46,861 bases of DNA from Gemella haemolysans (lineage in GTDB: Bacteria > Bacillota > Bacilli > Staphylococcales > Gemellaceae): positions 1-46,861 of the forward strand of contig NZ_JAQMFS010000071.1 in NCBI RefSeq assembly GCF_028308085.1. Reading direction: 5' to 3'. Every line of letters begins with the position of its first letter. The first letter of the stretch is position 1. Below, one piece after another: positions 1 through 11,500 of the stretch. A program made the position numbers and the translations under genes. The notes beneath the pieces are model-generated. The model saw nothing but the letters and a program-made list of their open reading frames with translations, was not told where the DNA came from and did no database searches.

Positions 1-3000
1 CCTTGTTTGAACATTGACTCTGTTTCTTGAGTTTGTGGTTGTCCTTGTTTTCCAGTTGTTTCTTTTGGCTCAGCTGTTGGTACTACTGGAGTTACCGTTG
101 GTGTATATGTTGCTGTAGCCGGTGTTCCATTCTTATCTTTTACTTCTACTGTTGCAGGATCTGGTGTTCCTGTGAAGTCTTTGTTTGGTTTGAATGTTAC
201 TACACCTGTTAATGGATCGATTGTATATTTACCGATTTCTTTTCCATCTTTTGTTGCTGGAATTTCTGTTGACTCTACTGGTTGTCCATTTACTACGAAT
301 TTAGCCGGTTGCTGTTCGTTGATTGTAATTGGTGCTGTTTCATCACCTTGTGTAAATTTAGGTGTTCCTGTTTGCTCTTGACCTTGTTTACCTTCAGATG
401 TAACTGGTTCTCCTGTTGGTGTAACTGGTGTTACCTCTGGAGTATATTTTCCTTTTGATGTAACTGGAACTTTGTTTCCTTCTGAGTCAGTAGCTGTTAC
501 TGATACCTCTACATTTACACCTTTAGCTTTTCCTGTGAATGTTGGAAGTGGTTCAAATGTTACTACTCCTGTTGTTGGATCAATCGAGTATGTTCCTTCT
601 CCATCAACTACCACTTTACCTTCAGCATTAGCTCCTTCTAATGAGTATGCAGCTGTTGTCCAGTCTACATTTGTTCCATCTGGAGTGTTTGTTGTTGTAT
701 TTAATTCAGAGAAACGATCTTTTCCTGATTTAGATGTTTGAGGTTGTCCTTGTTTTCCTGTAGTTTCATCTGTTGATGGTTGAACTCCATATACAGTTGG
801 TGTATATGTATTTTCTGTCGCTACACTTACTGGGTTTCCTGACTCATCATTGAATGTTACATTCGCTGAAACTTTCATCGGTGTAGCTGTTCCTACAAAT
901 CCTTCTACTGGAGTGAATGTTACTTCACCTGTTGTTGGATCTACTGTGTAAGTACCTTGATCAGTTGTTACTGAAGAAACTTTATTTCCTGTTGTTGGAT
1001 CTACTAGTTTGAAGTCTGATACTGTAGTTCCTTCTTTTCCATCATTGAAATTATCTGCCATTGAGTCAGTTTGTTTTTGACCTTGAGCTCCTGATGATTT
1101 CTCTGGATCTGTTACCACGATGTAGTAAGTTGTTTCCGCTACTGCATCTTCTGTTACTTCACCAGCATCTGTTCCATTTACTGTTGGAGTTGTTACAACA
1201 CCGTTTGAGTCTACTGCTCTCGCTGTTACTTTGTAACGTCCTTTTTGAGATAATACATAAGCATTAGCTTTAGCTAAGTTTGCTTCTGCAGCTGTTTTAA
1301 GAGCTGTACGTGCTGTTTCTACTGCTTTTTCAGCTGCTACAGCTTCTGTTCTAGTTGCAGTAACTTTAGAATCAAGTATTGCTACATTCCCTTTAGCTGC
1401 TGCGATATCTGCTTCAAGTTTTGCTTTAATTTCTTTTGCTACGTTAAGCGTTCTTTGAGCCATTTCTTCAGCTGTTGGTGAAATTGTACGTAGTTTTAAA
1501 TTATCTAATGCTGTTTGAGCATCTTCAACCATTCTTATTTGACGATCTAATCTTTCTTGTAAACTTGCTAATTTATTTTGTTCTTCTTGTTTTTCTTTTA
1601 CCGCTTTAGCTGCTGCTTGAGTTTTCTCAGCTGCTGAACGTTGAGCTTGGATATAAGCTGTTTCTTCTGCTTGAGCTCCATCAAAAGTAGTTACTGTTCC
1701 GTCTGGTGCAGTTGCTGTTACTTTTGTTTTAATAGTATCTGAATCTGCTACTGATGTTTTATCATCGATTGTATCTGCGAATGCTACATTTGCTTTAGTA
1801 GATTTAATTAAGTCTACTGATGTACCTTTTGCTTCCGAATAACTTGTTGAAGTTCCTGTTGGTTTAGCATTTTGGATAGACGCTAAATCTGATCCTACTG
1901 CTTCACGGAATGCAATATACCCATTAAATCCTGAATCAGTTGAAACCTTCCATCCTGCACCTGTTTCTGTTGCCGTAACCTTAGATCCATCAGATGCAGT
2001 CCACTGATTTGTTACTGAATCATAATTTACTTTAATCGTTCTACCTTGAGTACTTGACGTTTGATCATTTGGTAATAATGTTTCAGTACGGAAAACATCT
2101 CCTACTGCTGTTACTTCACCATTTTTTCTAACTTCTGCTACTTTATCTACTAGATTTGTCGCTGAAGATTTAGCATTCCACGTACGTGTGAATTCATAAA
2201 CAAATAATTTAACATTTCCGTTAGGTTGAGCTTCTGTATATACACGTCTTTCTGTAAGAATTGAATTATCTCCACTTTCTTCAAGGTGATATGCATCTTC
2301 TACAGGTAGAGAGTATTTACCTGTTGCACGGTTAAATGTCGCTGTATATTCTTTGTTGTTATGATCTTTAACAGTTACTGTCTCACGTTGTAAGTGTGCT
2401 TGTACTTTGTCAGTTGTTGCTTTAGCCGCAATACTATCGACACCAACATATTTTGTAGATTCTGGAGTCACTGTTAAGTTAATAGTTGATTCTCCTGAAG
2501 TTGCAACCGGTGCTAATACGGCTCCTTCTTGAACAGCTGTATTTGTAGTACCTGCTGCAACAACCCAGTTCCCATTCTTAGCTACTAAGTTTGTAACTGT
2601 TCCATCTGGCATTGTAATTTCCGCTTTGTTAGCTCCATTAGAGATTGTTACTGGTACGTTTGTTGCATATGCTTCTACATTTTTCACCGTAATCTTAGGT
2701 GCTACTGCGATTGTAATATTCTCATGAGCTTCTTGCCCATTCATGTTCCATGCTGATGCACTGTTATAATCTTTAGCTAATGCTGCTACAGTAAAGATTC
2801 CTGCTTCTGTTGGTTTACCTGTGATTAAACCTGTTTCTGGTGCGTAAGTTAACCCTGGAATAGTGTCGTCAAGAGATACTGGTTTAGTTCCATTCGTTTT
2901 ACCATTTAATGTTGTATAAGCAGTAACTGTTTGAGGACTATTCATTGATTTAACAGTAGTCCCGTCAGCTGCCACAAATTCTGCTTTTTTACCAGATGAA

Positions 3001-4784
3001 TTAGGCGCAGTTTTTGAACCAGCTACGAACTTAGAACCATCTTCACGCTGATAGTTAGCACGTATATCTTTATTTACTCCATCATTATCAACATATTGTA
3101 ATTCATGGCTTACATCCTCCCCAATAGTAACCATTGTTGAAGAACCTTGAATTCTAGGAGCAGTTGTATCCTGCCACCCTATCCATCCTGCTTGTAAGTC
3201 ACGGAAGAATACTTTTTGTTCAGTATCACCTTTTGCAACAGTTAATTCATAACGGAAGTCATAAACACCGTTTTGAATACTTGCTCCAACATATCCTTCT
3301 ACAGTATCTGTAGCTGCGTTATATCCTAATCCTGGAGGTAAGTTCAACGGAGTTACACTCTTGATAGTGTATCCTGCCGCTTTTGCCTCATCATTTAAAT
3401 CAAAACGTTTTGTTACGTCTTTAAGATAAACATAGTGGTTACCTTGTTCATATGTGTATCCATAAATTTCTGTTGCTAGATATTCATAAGCTCCACCTGA
3501 TCCATATGGGTTAGTATTATTATTTTGACCACTTGCACGAAGTTTGTTATTCCACATCGCTGCTTCACGTCCAAGTTTCTGAGCTTCTGTTTTTGATAAC
3601 GGAAGGTCAGTACGTGCTCCAGTACCAGGTTGTGGGTTGTTTTTAGCAACGACTTCTGTATTTTCAGATTGGAATCCTTTAACATAAATTCTATATGCAG
3701 GATTACCATCTAACTCTTTATACGTTTTCCCAGTCGCTGTTTCAAATTCTCCATTTTCTTTTCTTAGTTCTGTAGATTCTAAAGTATATCCTTCATTTGC
3801 TGAAAGAGCTACTCCGTATCTACCATCACGACGAACACCAGCATTTTCTAATTCAGCATATACCGCTTTAATAGAATTACTTAGCTCTTCTAAACTTTTA
3901 GCGATTTGTTCTTTTGTTACATTGTCGCTTCCTAGTAAGTTATTAGCTACTTTAATTACTTCTTCGTTTTTAGCCACTGCTTTTTCTACAGCTGGTTTCG
4001 CTTCGATTTTAACTTCATTTTTACGAATTGCTTCATTAGCAAGTACGTTTGTTACTTCAGCTTCTGAAGTTACTTGAGTTAGTTCTTTTTTAGCTTCTTT
4101 TACTTCTTCAGTTTGTTTTGCTTCAGTTTTAGCTTTTTCTTCTTCTTTTTTAGTTTCTTCTTTCTCTGCAGTTACTTTTGCATTTGATTCTACAACTGTA
4201 GAGTTTAATGCTTCAAGTGTAGCTACTTTTGCATCTACTTCTTCTTGAGTTGCATCAGCTTTTGCGAATACTTCTTTCGCTTTCGCTAATTCTTCACGAA
4301 CAGCTTTCACTACTGCTTCATCAGCATTTTTAGCTTCGTTTAGTTTTTGTTCTAATTTTTCGATTGTTGATTTTAAAGCTGTTTTATTCGCAGCTTTTGT
4401 CTCAGTTTTTTCTTCTTTAGCAGTATTTTCTTTTACAGTTTCTTTAGACGCTGTATCTTTTGTGCTTTCTGCTTTTTTAGTTTCTTCTTTTGCAACTGCT
4501 GTTGTTACCGTACTTTCTTTAGCAGTTTCTTCTACTTTTGCTGCTTTTTCAACAGCCTTAGGTGCTTCTTCTTTTGTCACTTTAGCATCTGTGTTTGATG
4601 TGCTTTGTGTTGTTGTGTTGTCCGATACTTGCTCACTAGCTTGCGCTACTGTTCCTACACCTAAAAAGATACTAGCACCGATTACTACTGATGCTGCACC
4701 CACTTTGAATTTCTTAATAGAGTAACTTTCGACTCTTGTACCTTCTTTGGTACTCTTTAAATATTGGTTGTTTTTCCCTACCAT
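1..4784 (-). CDS. Giant CshA-like wall adhesin A, 3' end outside window
   Basis: Secreted fibrillar adhesin. 1594 codons are visible and the frame stays open to the window edge (checked by translating several stretches). Start ATG at 4784 has AGGAGG just upstream. Residues 1-49 are a canonical YSIRK-type signal (YSIKKFKVG at 21-29, cleavage near AQA/S). Then come a Lys/Glu/Ala-rich helical region with a FIVAR-like segment (about 100-270), a head with He_PIG-like Ig motifs (LPPGLGYN, GLTYAPETGLITG), a coiled coil at about 1035-1175, and CshA-type fibril repeats recognised by 'GTYTVDPTTGEVTFTP' and 'KNGTPATATYTPTV'. The gene is a tandem paralogue of the next one (5596..14391), with near-identical N-terminal and coiled-coil regions. 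CshA-family proteins form adhesive fibrils in oral streptococci; the ligand here is unknown. The anchor and full repeat number cannot be seen. Confidence 0.9.
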   Translation of the reverse strand, partial: MVGKNNQYLKSTKEGTRVESYSIKKFKVGAASVVIGASIFLGVGTVAQASEQVSDNTTTQSTSNTDAKVTKEEAPKAVEKAAKVEETAKESTVTTAVAKEETKKAESTKDTASKETVKENTAKEEKTETKAANKTALKSTIEKLEQKLNEAKNADEAVVKAVREELAKAKEVFAKADATQEEVDAKVATLEALNSTVVESNAKVTAEKEETKKEEEKAKTEAKQTEEVKEAKKELTQVTSEAEVTNVLANEAIRKNEVKIEAKPAVEKAVAKNEEVIKVANNLLGSDNVTKEQIAKSLEELSNSIKAVYAELENAGVRRDGRYGVALSANEGYTLESTELRKENGEFETATGKTYKELDGNPAYRIYVKGFQSENTEVVAKNNPQPGTGARTDLPLSKTEAQKLGREAAMWNNKLRASGQNNNTNPYGSGGAYEYLATEIYGYTYEQGNHYVYLKDVTKRFDLNDEAKAAGYTIKSVTPLNLPPGLGYNAATDTVEGYVGASIQNGVYDFRYELTVAKGDTEQKVFFRDLQAGWIGWQDTTAPRIQGSSTMVTIGEDVSHELQYVDNDGVNKDIRANYQREDGSKFVAGSKTAPNSSGKKAEFVAADGTTVKSMNSPQTVTAYTTLNGKTNGTKPVSLDDTIPGLTYAPETGLITGKPTEAGIFTVAALAKDYNSASAWNMNGQEAHENITIAVAPKITVKNVEAYATNVPVTISNGANKAEITMPDGTVTNLVAKNGNWVVAAGTTNTAVQEGAVLAPVATSGESTINLTVTPESTKYVGVDSIAAKATTDKVQAHLQRETVTVKDHNNKEYTATFNRATGKYSLPVEDAYHLEESGDNSILTERRVYTEAQPNGNVKLFVYEFTRTWNAKSSATNLVDKVAEVRKNGEVTAVGDVFRTETLLPNDQTSSTQGRTIKVNYDSVTNQWTASDGSKVTATETGAGWKVSTDSGFNGYIAFREAVGSDLASIQNAKPTGTSTSYSEAKGTSVDLIKSTKANVAFADTIDDKTSVADSDTIKTKVTATAPDGTVTTFDGAQAEETAYIQAQRSAAEKTQAAAKAVKEKQEEQNKLASLQERLDRQIRMVEDAQTALDNLKLRTISPTAEEMAQRTLNVAKEIKAKLEADIAAAKGNVAILDSKVTATRTEAVAAEKAVETARTALKTAAEANLAKANAYVLSQKGRYKVTARAVDSNGVVTTPTVNGTDAGEVTEDAVAETTYYIVVTDPEKSSGAQGQKQTDSMADNFNDGKEGTTVSDFKLVDPTTGNKVSSVTTDQGTYTVDPTTGEVTFTPVEGFVGTATPMKVSANVTFNDESGNPVSVATENTYTPTVYGVQPSTDETTGKQGQPQTSKSGKDRFSELNTTTNTPDGTNVDWTTAAYSLEGANAEGKVVVDGEGTYSIDPTTGVVTFEPLPTFTGKAKGVNVEVSVTATDSEGNKVPVTSKGKYTPEVTPVTPTGEPVTSEGKQGQEQTGTPKFTQGDETAPITINEQQPAKFVVNGQPVESTEIPATKDGKEIGKYTIDPLTGVVTFKPNKDFTGTPDPATVEVKDKNGTPATATYTPTVTPVVPTAEPKETTGKQGQPQTQETESMFKQ

Positions 4785-4845
4785 TATTTTCCTCCTATGG
4801 TATATATTGTATTATTAATTGATTGTGAATTTTTAGACATTCACC

Positions 4846-4854
4846 TATATAACA
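4846..4854 (-). promoter_or_regulatory. Possible extended -10 of adhesin A
   Basis: Read on the minus strand the bases are TGT-TATATA, an extended -10 (TGN) about 60 nt before the ATG. No good -35 lies 16-18 nt upstream, so this is only a candidate. Confidence 0.3.
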
Positions 4855-5365
4855 AAACTTAATTAATAACAAAACATAAAAAAACATAACAATCTTGTTA
4901 CATTTTTTCATAAACCATATTGCTTTTGTATAAAAACTCCAATATAATATTTCTCCAAATATAAATTAACCTCTTACCATTAATTTATTAACTATATATT
5001 TTTTTTACTAATTTTGAAATTCATTTGATTTCTTTATCATTTTACCAAAATATTTTCATTGTGTCTACTATTTTTCCCTTAATTTTTTCTATCAATCTTT
5101 AAAATTCTACTTTTTTATACAATATTATACCTCTTAAAAACACCTTTAAATCAGCTTTTATAAACAGAAAAACCTATAAAATCAACTTTTGTAATTATTG
5201 TAATTACTTTGCACAGAACTTAAGATTTTTTTAAAAGTATTTTTGTTTTTAATAAAATTTATTACCTATAACAGTTTCTAATAAATAATATAACATCACG
5301 TATAATCACCTTAACAGTAACTTTTAACTTATAAGAATAGAAATTAAGTACAATAACTACAGTTT

Positions 5366-5429
5366 ACTTAAAATATACTTTAAATAACTTAAAAAGTTAT
5401 AAATATTACTTAAAATATACTTTAAATAA
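5366..5429. repeat. 22-bp direct repeat, two copies 42 bp apart
   Basis: Identical 22-bp copies start at 5366 and 5408 (core ACTTAAAATATACTTTAAAT). The 42-bp offset is about four helical turns, which would place both copies on the same face of the DNA. It lies about 600 bp upstream of the adhesin A start. Confidence 0.85.
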
Positions 5430-5523
5430 TATTCCTTGCGACATCTCTCTACTTTATCTTATCTTTGAAATTTATATATCTTAATTATTTCCATTTTTCA
5501 TAATACAGCGTTTCAACTCAAAA

Positions 5524-5559
5524 AACACAAAAAACCACCCTCTATTATCTAGAGGGTGG
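5524..5559 (-). terminator. Intrinsic terminator of adhesin B
   Basis: A perfect 9-bp stem (CCACCCTCT / AGAGGGTGG, arms 5535-5543 and 5551-5559) with a 7-nt loop. On the minus strand it is followed by a T-rich tract. It lies about 37 bp past the stop codon of adhesin B. Confidence 0.92.
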
Positions 5560-5595
5560 CTCATATATATCATTAAGAGTTTTTTAGATTTCTAA

Positions 5596-8500
5596 TTAGT
5601 CGTCTTTTCTTTGGCGTTTTCTTACAGCCACAGCAATACCCGCAAGTAATGCTCCGAATCCTGCTAATCCTGTATCAACTCCACTTTCACCTGTGTTAGC
5701 TAGGCGTTTAGGTTGTACTTTTTCAACAGAGTCCGTTACTTTTCTGAAGATATGTACTAAGTTACCTTCTTTATCTACTTCTGTTCTTACGAATTCGTAT
5801 CCTGGAACTTTTCCAGCTTCTTTAGTTCCTTTTTCTGTTGGTTTTAGAGGATTTCCGTTTTCGTCTACCCAGTTTGTAGTTCTGCTTTCTTCTGGAATAC
5901 GATTAACCGGTTTAAAGATGTGGCGTACATTTCCATCTTTATCAGTTACAGTTCTTACGAACTCATATCCTGAGATTTCTCCTGGAACTTTTGTTCCATT
6001 TTCTAATGGTTTTAATGGATTTCCGTTTTCATCTACCCATGATGTAGTTTTTTCTACTACTGGAGTTGGTGTTGGCGCTGGAGGTGTTACTTTTTCGTAT
6101 ACATGCTCGATATCTCCGTTTGGAAGTTTCTTAGTTTCTACGAATCTATATCCTGGAATATCTTTCTTCGGTTGTTCTCCATCCTCTGTTGGATAATTTG
6201 GAATTTCTTTTCCTTCTTTATCTTTGAATGAAGTTTTAACTTTTTCATATACGTGTTCTGTATCTCCATTTGGAAGTTTCTTAGTCTCTACGAATCTGTA
6301 TCCTGGGATATCTTTCTTCGGTTGGTCTCCATCCTCTGTTGGATAATTTGGAATTTCTTTTCCTTCTTTATCTTTGAAGGATGTTTTAACTTTTTCGTAT
6401 ACGTGTTCTGTATCTCCATTTGGAAGTTTCTTAGTTTCTACGAATCTATATCCTGGGATATCTTTCTTCGGTGTTTCTCCTTCTTCTGTTGGATATCCTG
6501 GGATGTCTTTTCCTTCTTTATCCTTGAATGAAGTTTTAACTTTTTCGTAGACGTGTTTTGTATTTCCATCGTTGTCAGTTACAGTTTCTACGAATCTGTA
6601 TCCTGGGATGTCTTTCTTAGGAGTTGTTCCATCTTCACTTGGGTATCCTGGAATTTCTTTTCCTTCTTTATCTCTGAAGATAGTGTCTGGACGAACTGTT
6701 GGTGTGTAAGATGCAAAGATTGTTTTACCATTTTTATCTTTTCTAACAACTGTTACACCAGATGCTGTTCCTACGAATTCTGGTTCTGGAGTGAACGTTA
6801 CTTTTCCATTTGGATCAATAGTGTAAGTACCTTGACCTGGTACTACTTTTGTAGTTTTTCCGTCTTCGAATGTTGGTGGTACATCTTTATCGATATCTCC
6901 TTCGAATACTGGAGTATTTGATTGAGGTTTACCTTTTGGTCCTTCAGATACTACATCTTTAGTTGATGTTGCTCCTAGAACTGTTGGTGTGTATTTCGCT
7001 GTTACTGGTGTTCCATTTTTATCAACACGTTTAACAGTTACACCTTTTGTTACACCTACGAAGTCTTTTTCTGGAGTGAATGTTACTTTTCCGTCTTTAT
7101 CAACAGTGTATACACCTTCTCCTGGAACTTCTTTTCTAGTTGAACCATCTTCGAATGTCGCTGGTACATCTTTATCGATTTCTACTGTTTTGTTTTTACC
7201 GTTAACAGTTTCTGATCCACCTTTGAAGACTGGTGTTTCTTCTTGAGGTGTATTCTTAGGACCCACTGATGTTACATCTTCTCCAGATGGTGATACTGGA
7301 ATTACTGTTGGTGTGTATTTCGCTGTTACCGGTGTTCCGTTTTTGTCAACACGTTGAACAGTTACACCTTTTGCTACACCTGTGAATGTTTTTTCTGGTA
7401 CGAATGTTACAGTTCCATCTGGCGCTACAGTGTAAGTACCTTCGTTTGGTACTACTTTTGTAGTTGAACCATCTTCGAATGTTGCTGGTTCATCGTTGTT
7501 GATTTCTACTGTTTCTTCTTTACCATTTATAGTTGTTTTTCCACCTTTGAATGTTGGTTTTCCTGTTTGAGTTTCACCTTGTAGATCTTTAGATTTAGCT
7601 TCTTTACCTTTTGGTGTTACCCCTAATACTGTTGGTGTGTATGTTGATTCAGCTGGCGTTCCGTTTTTATCAACACGTTGAACTTTAATTCCTGAAGTTT
7701 TACCTTTGAATTGTGGTTCTGGTGTGAATGTTACTTCTCCAGTTTTCGGATCGATTGTGTATGTTCCTTCTCCTGGTACTTTTACAGTTTTTTCTTCTGT
7801 TGGTTGACCAGTTGTTGGATCTACCAACTTAGCTGGTTTTGTAGTATCAATTTCGACTGTTTCTTCTTTACCGTTAACAGTTGTTTTTCCACCTGTAAAT
7901 GTTGGTGTTGATTTTTGTGGTGCACCTTGGATATCTTGTGTTTCTTTTTCATCACCTTTTGGTGTTACTGGTTTAACGAATGGAGTGTATTTACCATTTA
8001 CTGGTGTTCCGTTTTTATCTTCACGTTGAACTTCGATTCCTTTAGCTTCACCTGTGAAGTTTGGTTCTGGTGTAAATGTTACTTTTCCATTTTCATCAAT
8101 TTCGTAAGTTCCTTCGTTTGGTACTTTTACAGATGTTGCATCTGTTGGTTTACCTGTTGTTGGATCTACTAGTTTTGGTGCTTTATCTAAGTTAATAGGT
8201 ACTTTTTTGTCACCTTCTTTGAATGTTGGTGTACCTTCTTGTGATTTACCTTGGATTCCTTCTGAAGTTACTGGAGTCGCTGTTGGTGTTACCGGCGTGA
8301 TGTATGGTGTGTAAGTAGTTTCTACTGTGATTCCATTTTCATCCGCTGCTTGAACACGTACTGGTTGTACTTTACCATGGTAAGTTGCATTTGGAGTTAA
8401 TACTCCGATAGCTTTTCCATCTACTACTTCAAGAGTGTATTCCCCGATTACATTTCCTTCTGGATCTTTCGCAGGGACTTTCGTAGCTGGTTGTCCATTT

Positions 8501-11500
8501 TCATCTAATAATGTGTAAGATTGTGGATTAATCGGTACAGTTTTTTGAACTGCTACTTTTACATCTGGGTGATCGATATCAGGTACAGTCGTTTTATCTA
8601 CTACACTATCGATAAATGTAACAGGTTGTTTTTGAACTTGACCTTGAACATCTTGTGATGTAGCCGGTTGTGCTTTTGGTTTAGCCCCGATAACGATTGG
8701 ACGGTATTTACCAATAGCTGGTTGTCCAAGTTTATCAACACGTTGAACGATTACCCCTTTAGCTTCACCAACAAATGTTTTCTCAGGAACGAAATCAACT
8801 GTTCCGTCTTGTTTAAGAGTATATTCTCCTTCTCCTTCAACTTTTACAGTAGTCCCCACTGGTACTGGTTGTTTTGTCGCTGGATCAAGTAATACTGGTG
8901 CTACATTTTCATCGATTTCTACAGTTTTTTCTTCTCCACCGATTTCTACTGTTCCACCTTTGAACTTAGGTTTTCCGTGTTGTTTTTGACCTTGGATATC
9001 TGCAGAAATTACATCCCATCCTGTTGGAGTTACTGGGTGAACTACCGCTGTGTATTCTCCACGAGCTGGTGTTCCATTTTTATCTTTACGGATTACTGTT
9101 AATGTTGTACCTTTTCCTGTGAATGTTTTTTCTGGTACAAATGTTACTGTTCCGTCTGGAGCTACTGTGTAAGTACCTTCTCCTTTGATTGTCTTAGTTG
9201 TATTACCATCTTCGAATGTTGCTGGTACAGTATCATCCATCGGTACAGTTTCTTCTTTACCGTTTACTGTTGTTTTACCACCTTCAAAGGCTGGTTTTCC
9301 GCTTTGAGTTGCACCTTGAATATCTTCTGTGAATGCAACTTTACCAATTGGAGTTACAGGTTTAACAGTTGGTGTGTAAGTCGCTGTTGCTGGTGTTCCA
9401 TTCGCATCTTTAACTTCTACTGTTGCTGGTACTGGAGTACCTACGAAGTCTTTATTCGGTGTGAATGTTACTTTTCCTGATGTTGGATCAATTGTATATG
9501 TACCAACTTGTTTTCCTGTTGAATCTTTAGCTGGAATTGTTGGTTCATCAGTTGGTTTACCTGTTGTTGGATCTACTAATTTAGCAGGTTGAGTTGCATC
9601 GATTTTAATTGGAGCAACTGGGTGTCCTTGCGTAAATGTTGGAGTTCCTTCTTGAGGTGAACCTTGGATTCCTTCTGAAGTTGCTGGTGTTCCTGTTGGT
9701 GTTACAGGTGTAATGTTCGGTGTATAAGTAGTTGTTACAGGTGTTCCGTTTTTATCTTTCGCTTGAACAGTTACCGGTTCTACTTTACCTACATATGTTT
9801 TATCAGTTGGTGTGAATACCGCTACTGCTTTTCCGTCTACATTCTTAACAGTGTAAGTACCTACTACTTTTCCTGTTGCGTCTTTTGCTGGTACTTCTGA
9901 AGCTGGTTGTCCATTTTCATCTAATAATGTGTATGTTGTTGGATCAATTGGTACTTTTTTCTCAACACCATCGATTGTTGTTTTCGAATCGTTGAATGTT
10001 ACAGGTTGCTCTTGAGTTGCACCTTGTACGTCTGTTGATGTTGCCGCTTCTGCAGTTGGAGATGCAGGTTCAACTACTGGAGTGTATTTTCCAGTTGCTG
10101 TTACTTCTACAGTATTCCCTTCTTTGTCAGTTGCATTAGCTGTTACTTTTACATCTACACCTTGCGCTGTTCCTGTGAATGTTGGAAGTGGAGTGAATGT
10201 TACAACACCTGTTGTTGGATCAATTGTGTAAGTTCCTTCGTTTGGAACAACAACTTTACCTTCATTATCAGCACCTTCTAATGAGTACTTAGCTGTTGTT
10301 AAATCAACATTTGTACCATCTGGAGTGTTTTCTGGAGTGTTTAGTTTAGAGAATCTTTCAATTCCTGGTTTAGAAGTTTGGACTGCCCCTTGTATATCTT
10401 TAGTTGTATCAGCATTACCTTTAACACCATAAACTGTTGGTGTGTATGTAGTTGATGCTTCTACTGTTACAGGGTTACCATCTTCTCCTGGGATAGTTAC
10501 ATTAGCTGCTACTGAAATTGGTTTAGCAGTTCCAACATATCCTTGAGCTGGTGTGAAGCTTACTTCACCTGTTGTTGGATTAACTGTGTAAGTTCCTTCA
10601 TCAGTTGTTACTGAAGAAACTTTATTTCCTGTTGTTGGATCTACTAGTTTGTAGTCTGATACTGTAGAGTTTTCAGGAAGTCCAGTTTTGAATCCTTTTT
10701 CCATAGTATCACTTTGTGGAGTATCTTGAGCTCCTGAAGAAATTTCTGGTTTAGGTACTACGATGTAGTAAGTTGTTTCTGCTACTGCATCTTCTGTTAC
10801 TTCACCTGAATCTGTTCCTCCTACTGTTGGAGTAGTTACAACACCGTTTGAGTCTACTGCTCTTACTGTAACTTTATAGCTTCCATATTGACCTAATGTA
10901 TATGCTGCGATTTCTGGGTTTGCTAGGTTTGCTGCTGCAGCTGTTTTCAATGCTTCACGAGCTGTTTCTACCGCTTTTTCAGCTTCTAGGGCTGCAGTAC
11001 GCGCTGACTCTACTTCAGTATTTTTTGTTGAAAGATTTGCTTGAGCTGTCGCTAGTTGTGCTTCAATAGATGCTTTAAACTCTTTGGCATGCGCAAGTTT
11101 TCTTTCTGCTAATTCTTGAGCTGTTGGTGAAATTGTACGTAATTTCAAGTTGTCTAATGCTGATTGAGCATCTTCTACCGTTCTTGTTGAACGATCTAAT
11201 AGTTCTTGAAGACGTGCTAATTCATTTTGTGATTCTTGTTGTTCTTTTACAGCCGTTGCTGCCGCTTGAGTTTTAGCTGCCGCTGTACGTTGTGCTTGAA
11301 TATAAGCTGTTTCTTCTGCTTTCGCCGCATCAAATACTTTTTGGCTTCCATCTGGAGCTGTTACCGTTAATTTTGTTTTAATTGTTTCTGATTGAGCATC
11401 GTCTGATTTATCATCGATAGTATCTGTGAAATCAACGTTAGCTTTTTCTGATTTTAGTAAATCTACTGAAGCATCTTTTGCTTCTGAGTAACTTGTTGAA

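Larger units (their letters stand above)
4785..5595. other. 811-bp AT-rich intergenic region upstream of adhesin A
   Basis: No coding potential seen. It holds the terminator of the adhesin B gene at its right end, a 22-bp direct repeat at 5366 and 5408, and presumably the promoter of adhesin A near 4850. The long stretch between about 4900 and 5360 is very AT-rich and shows nothing else I can support. Confidence 0.7.
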
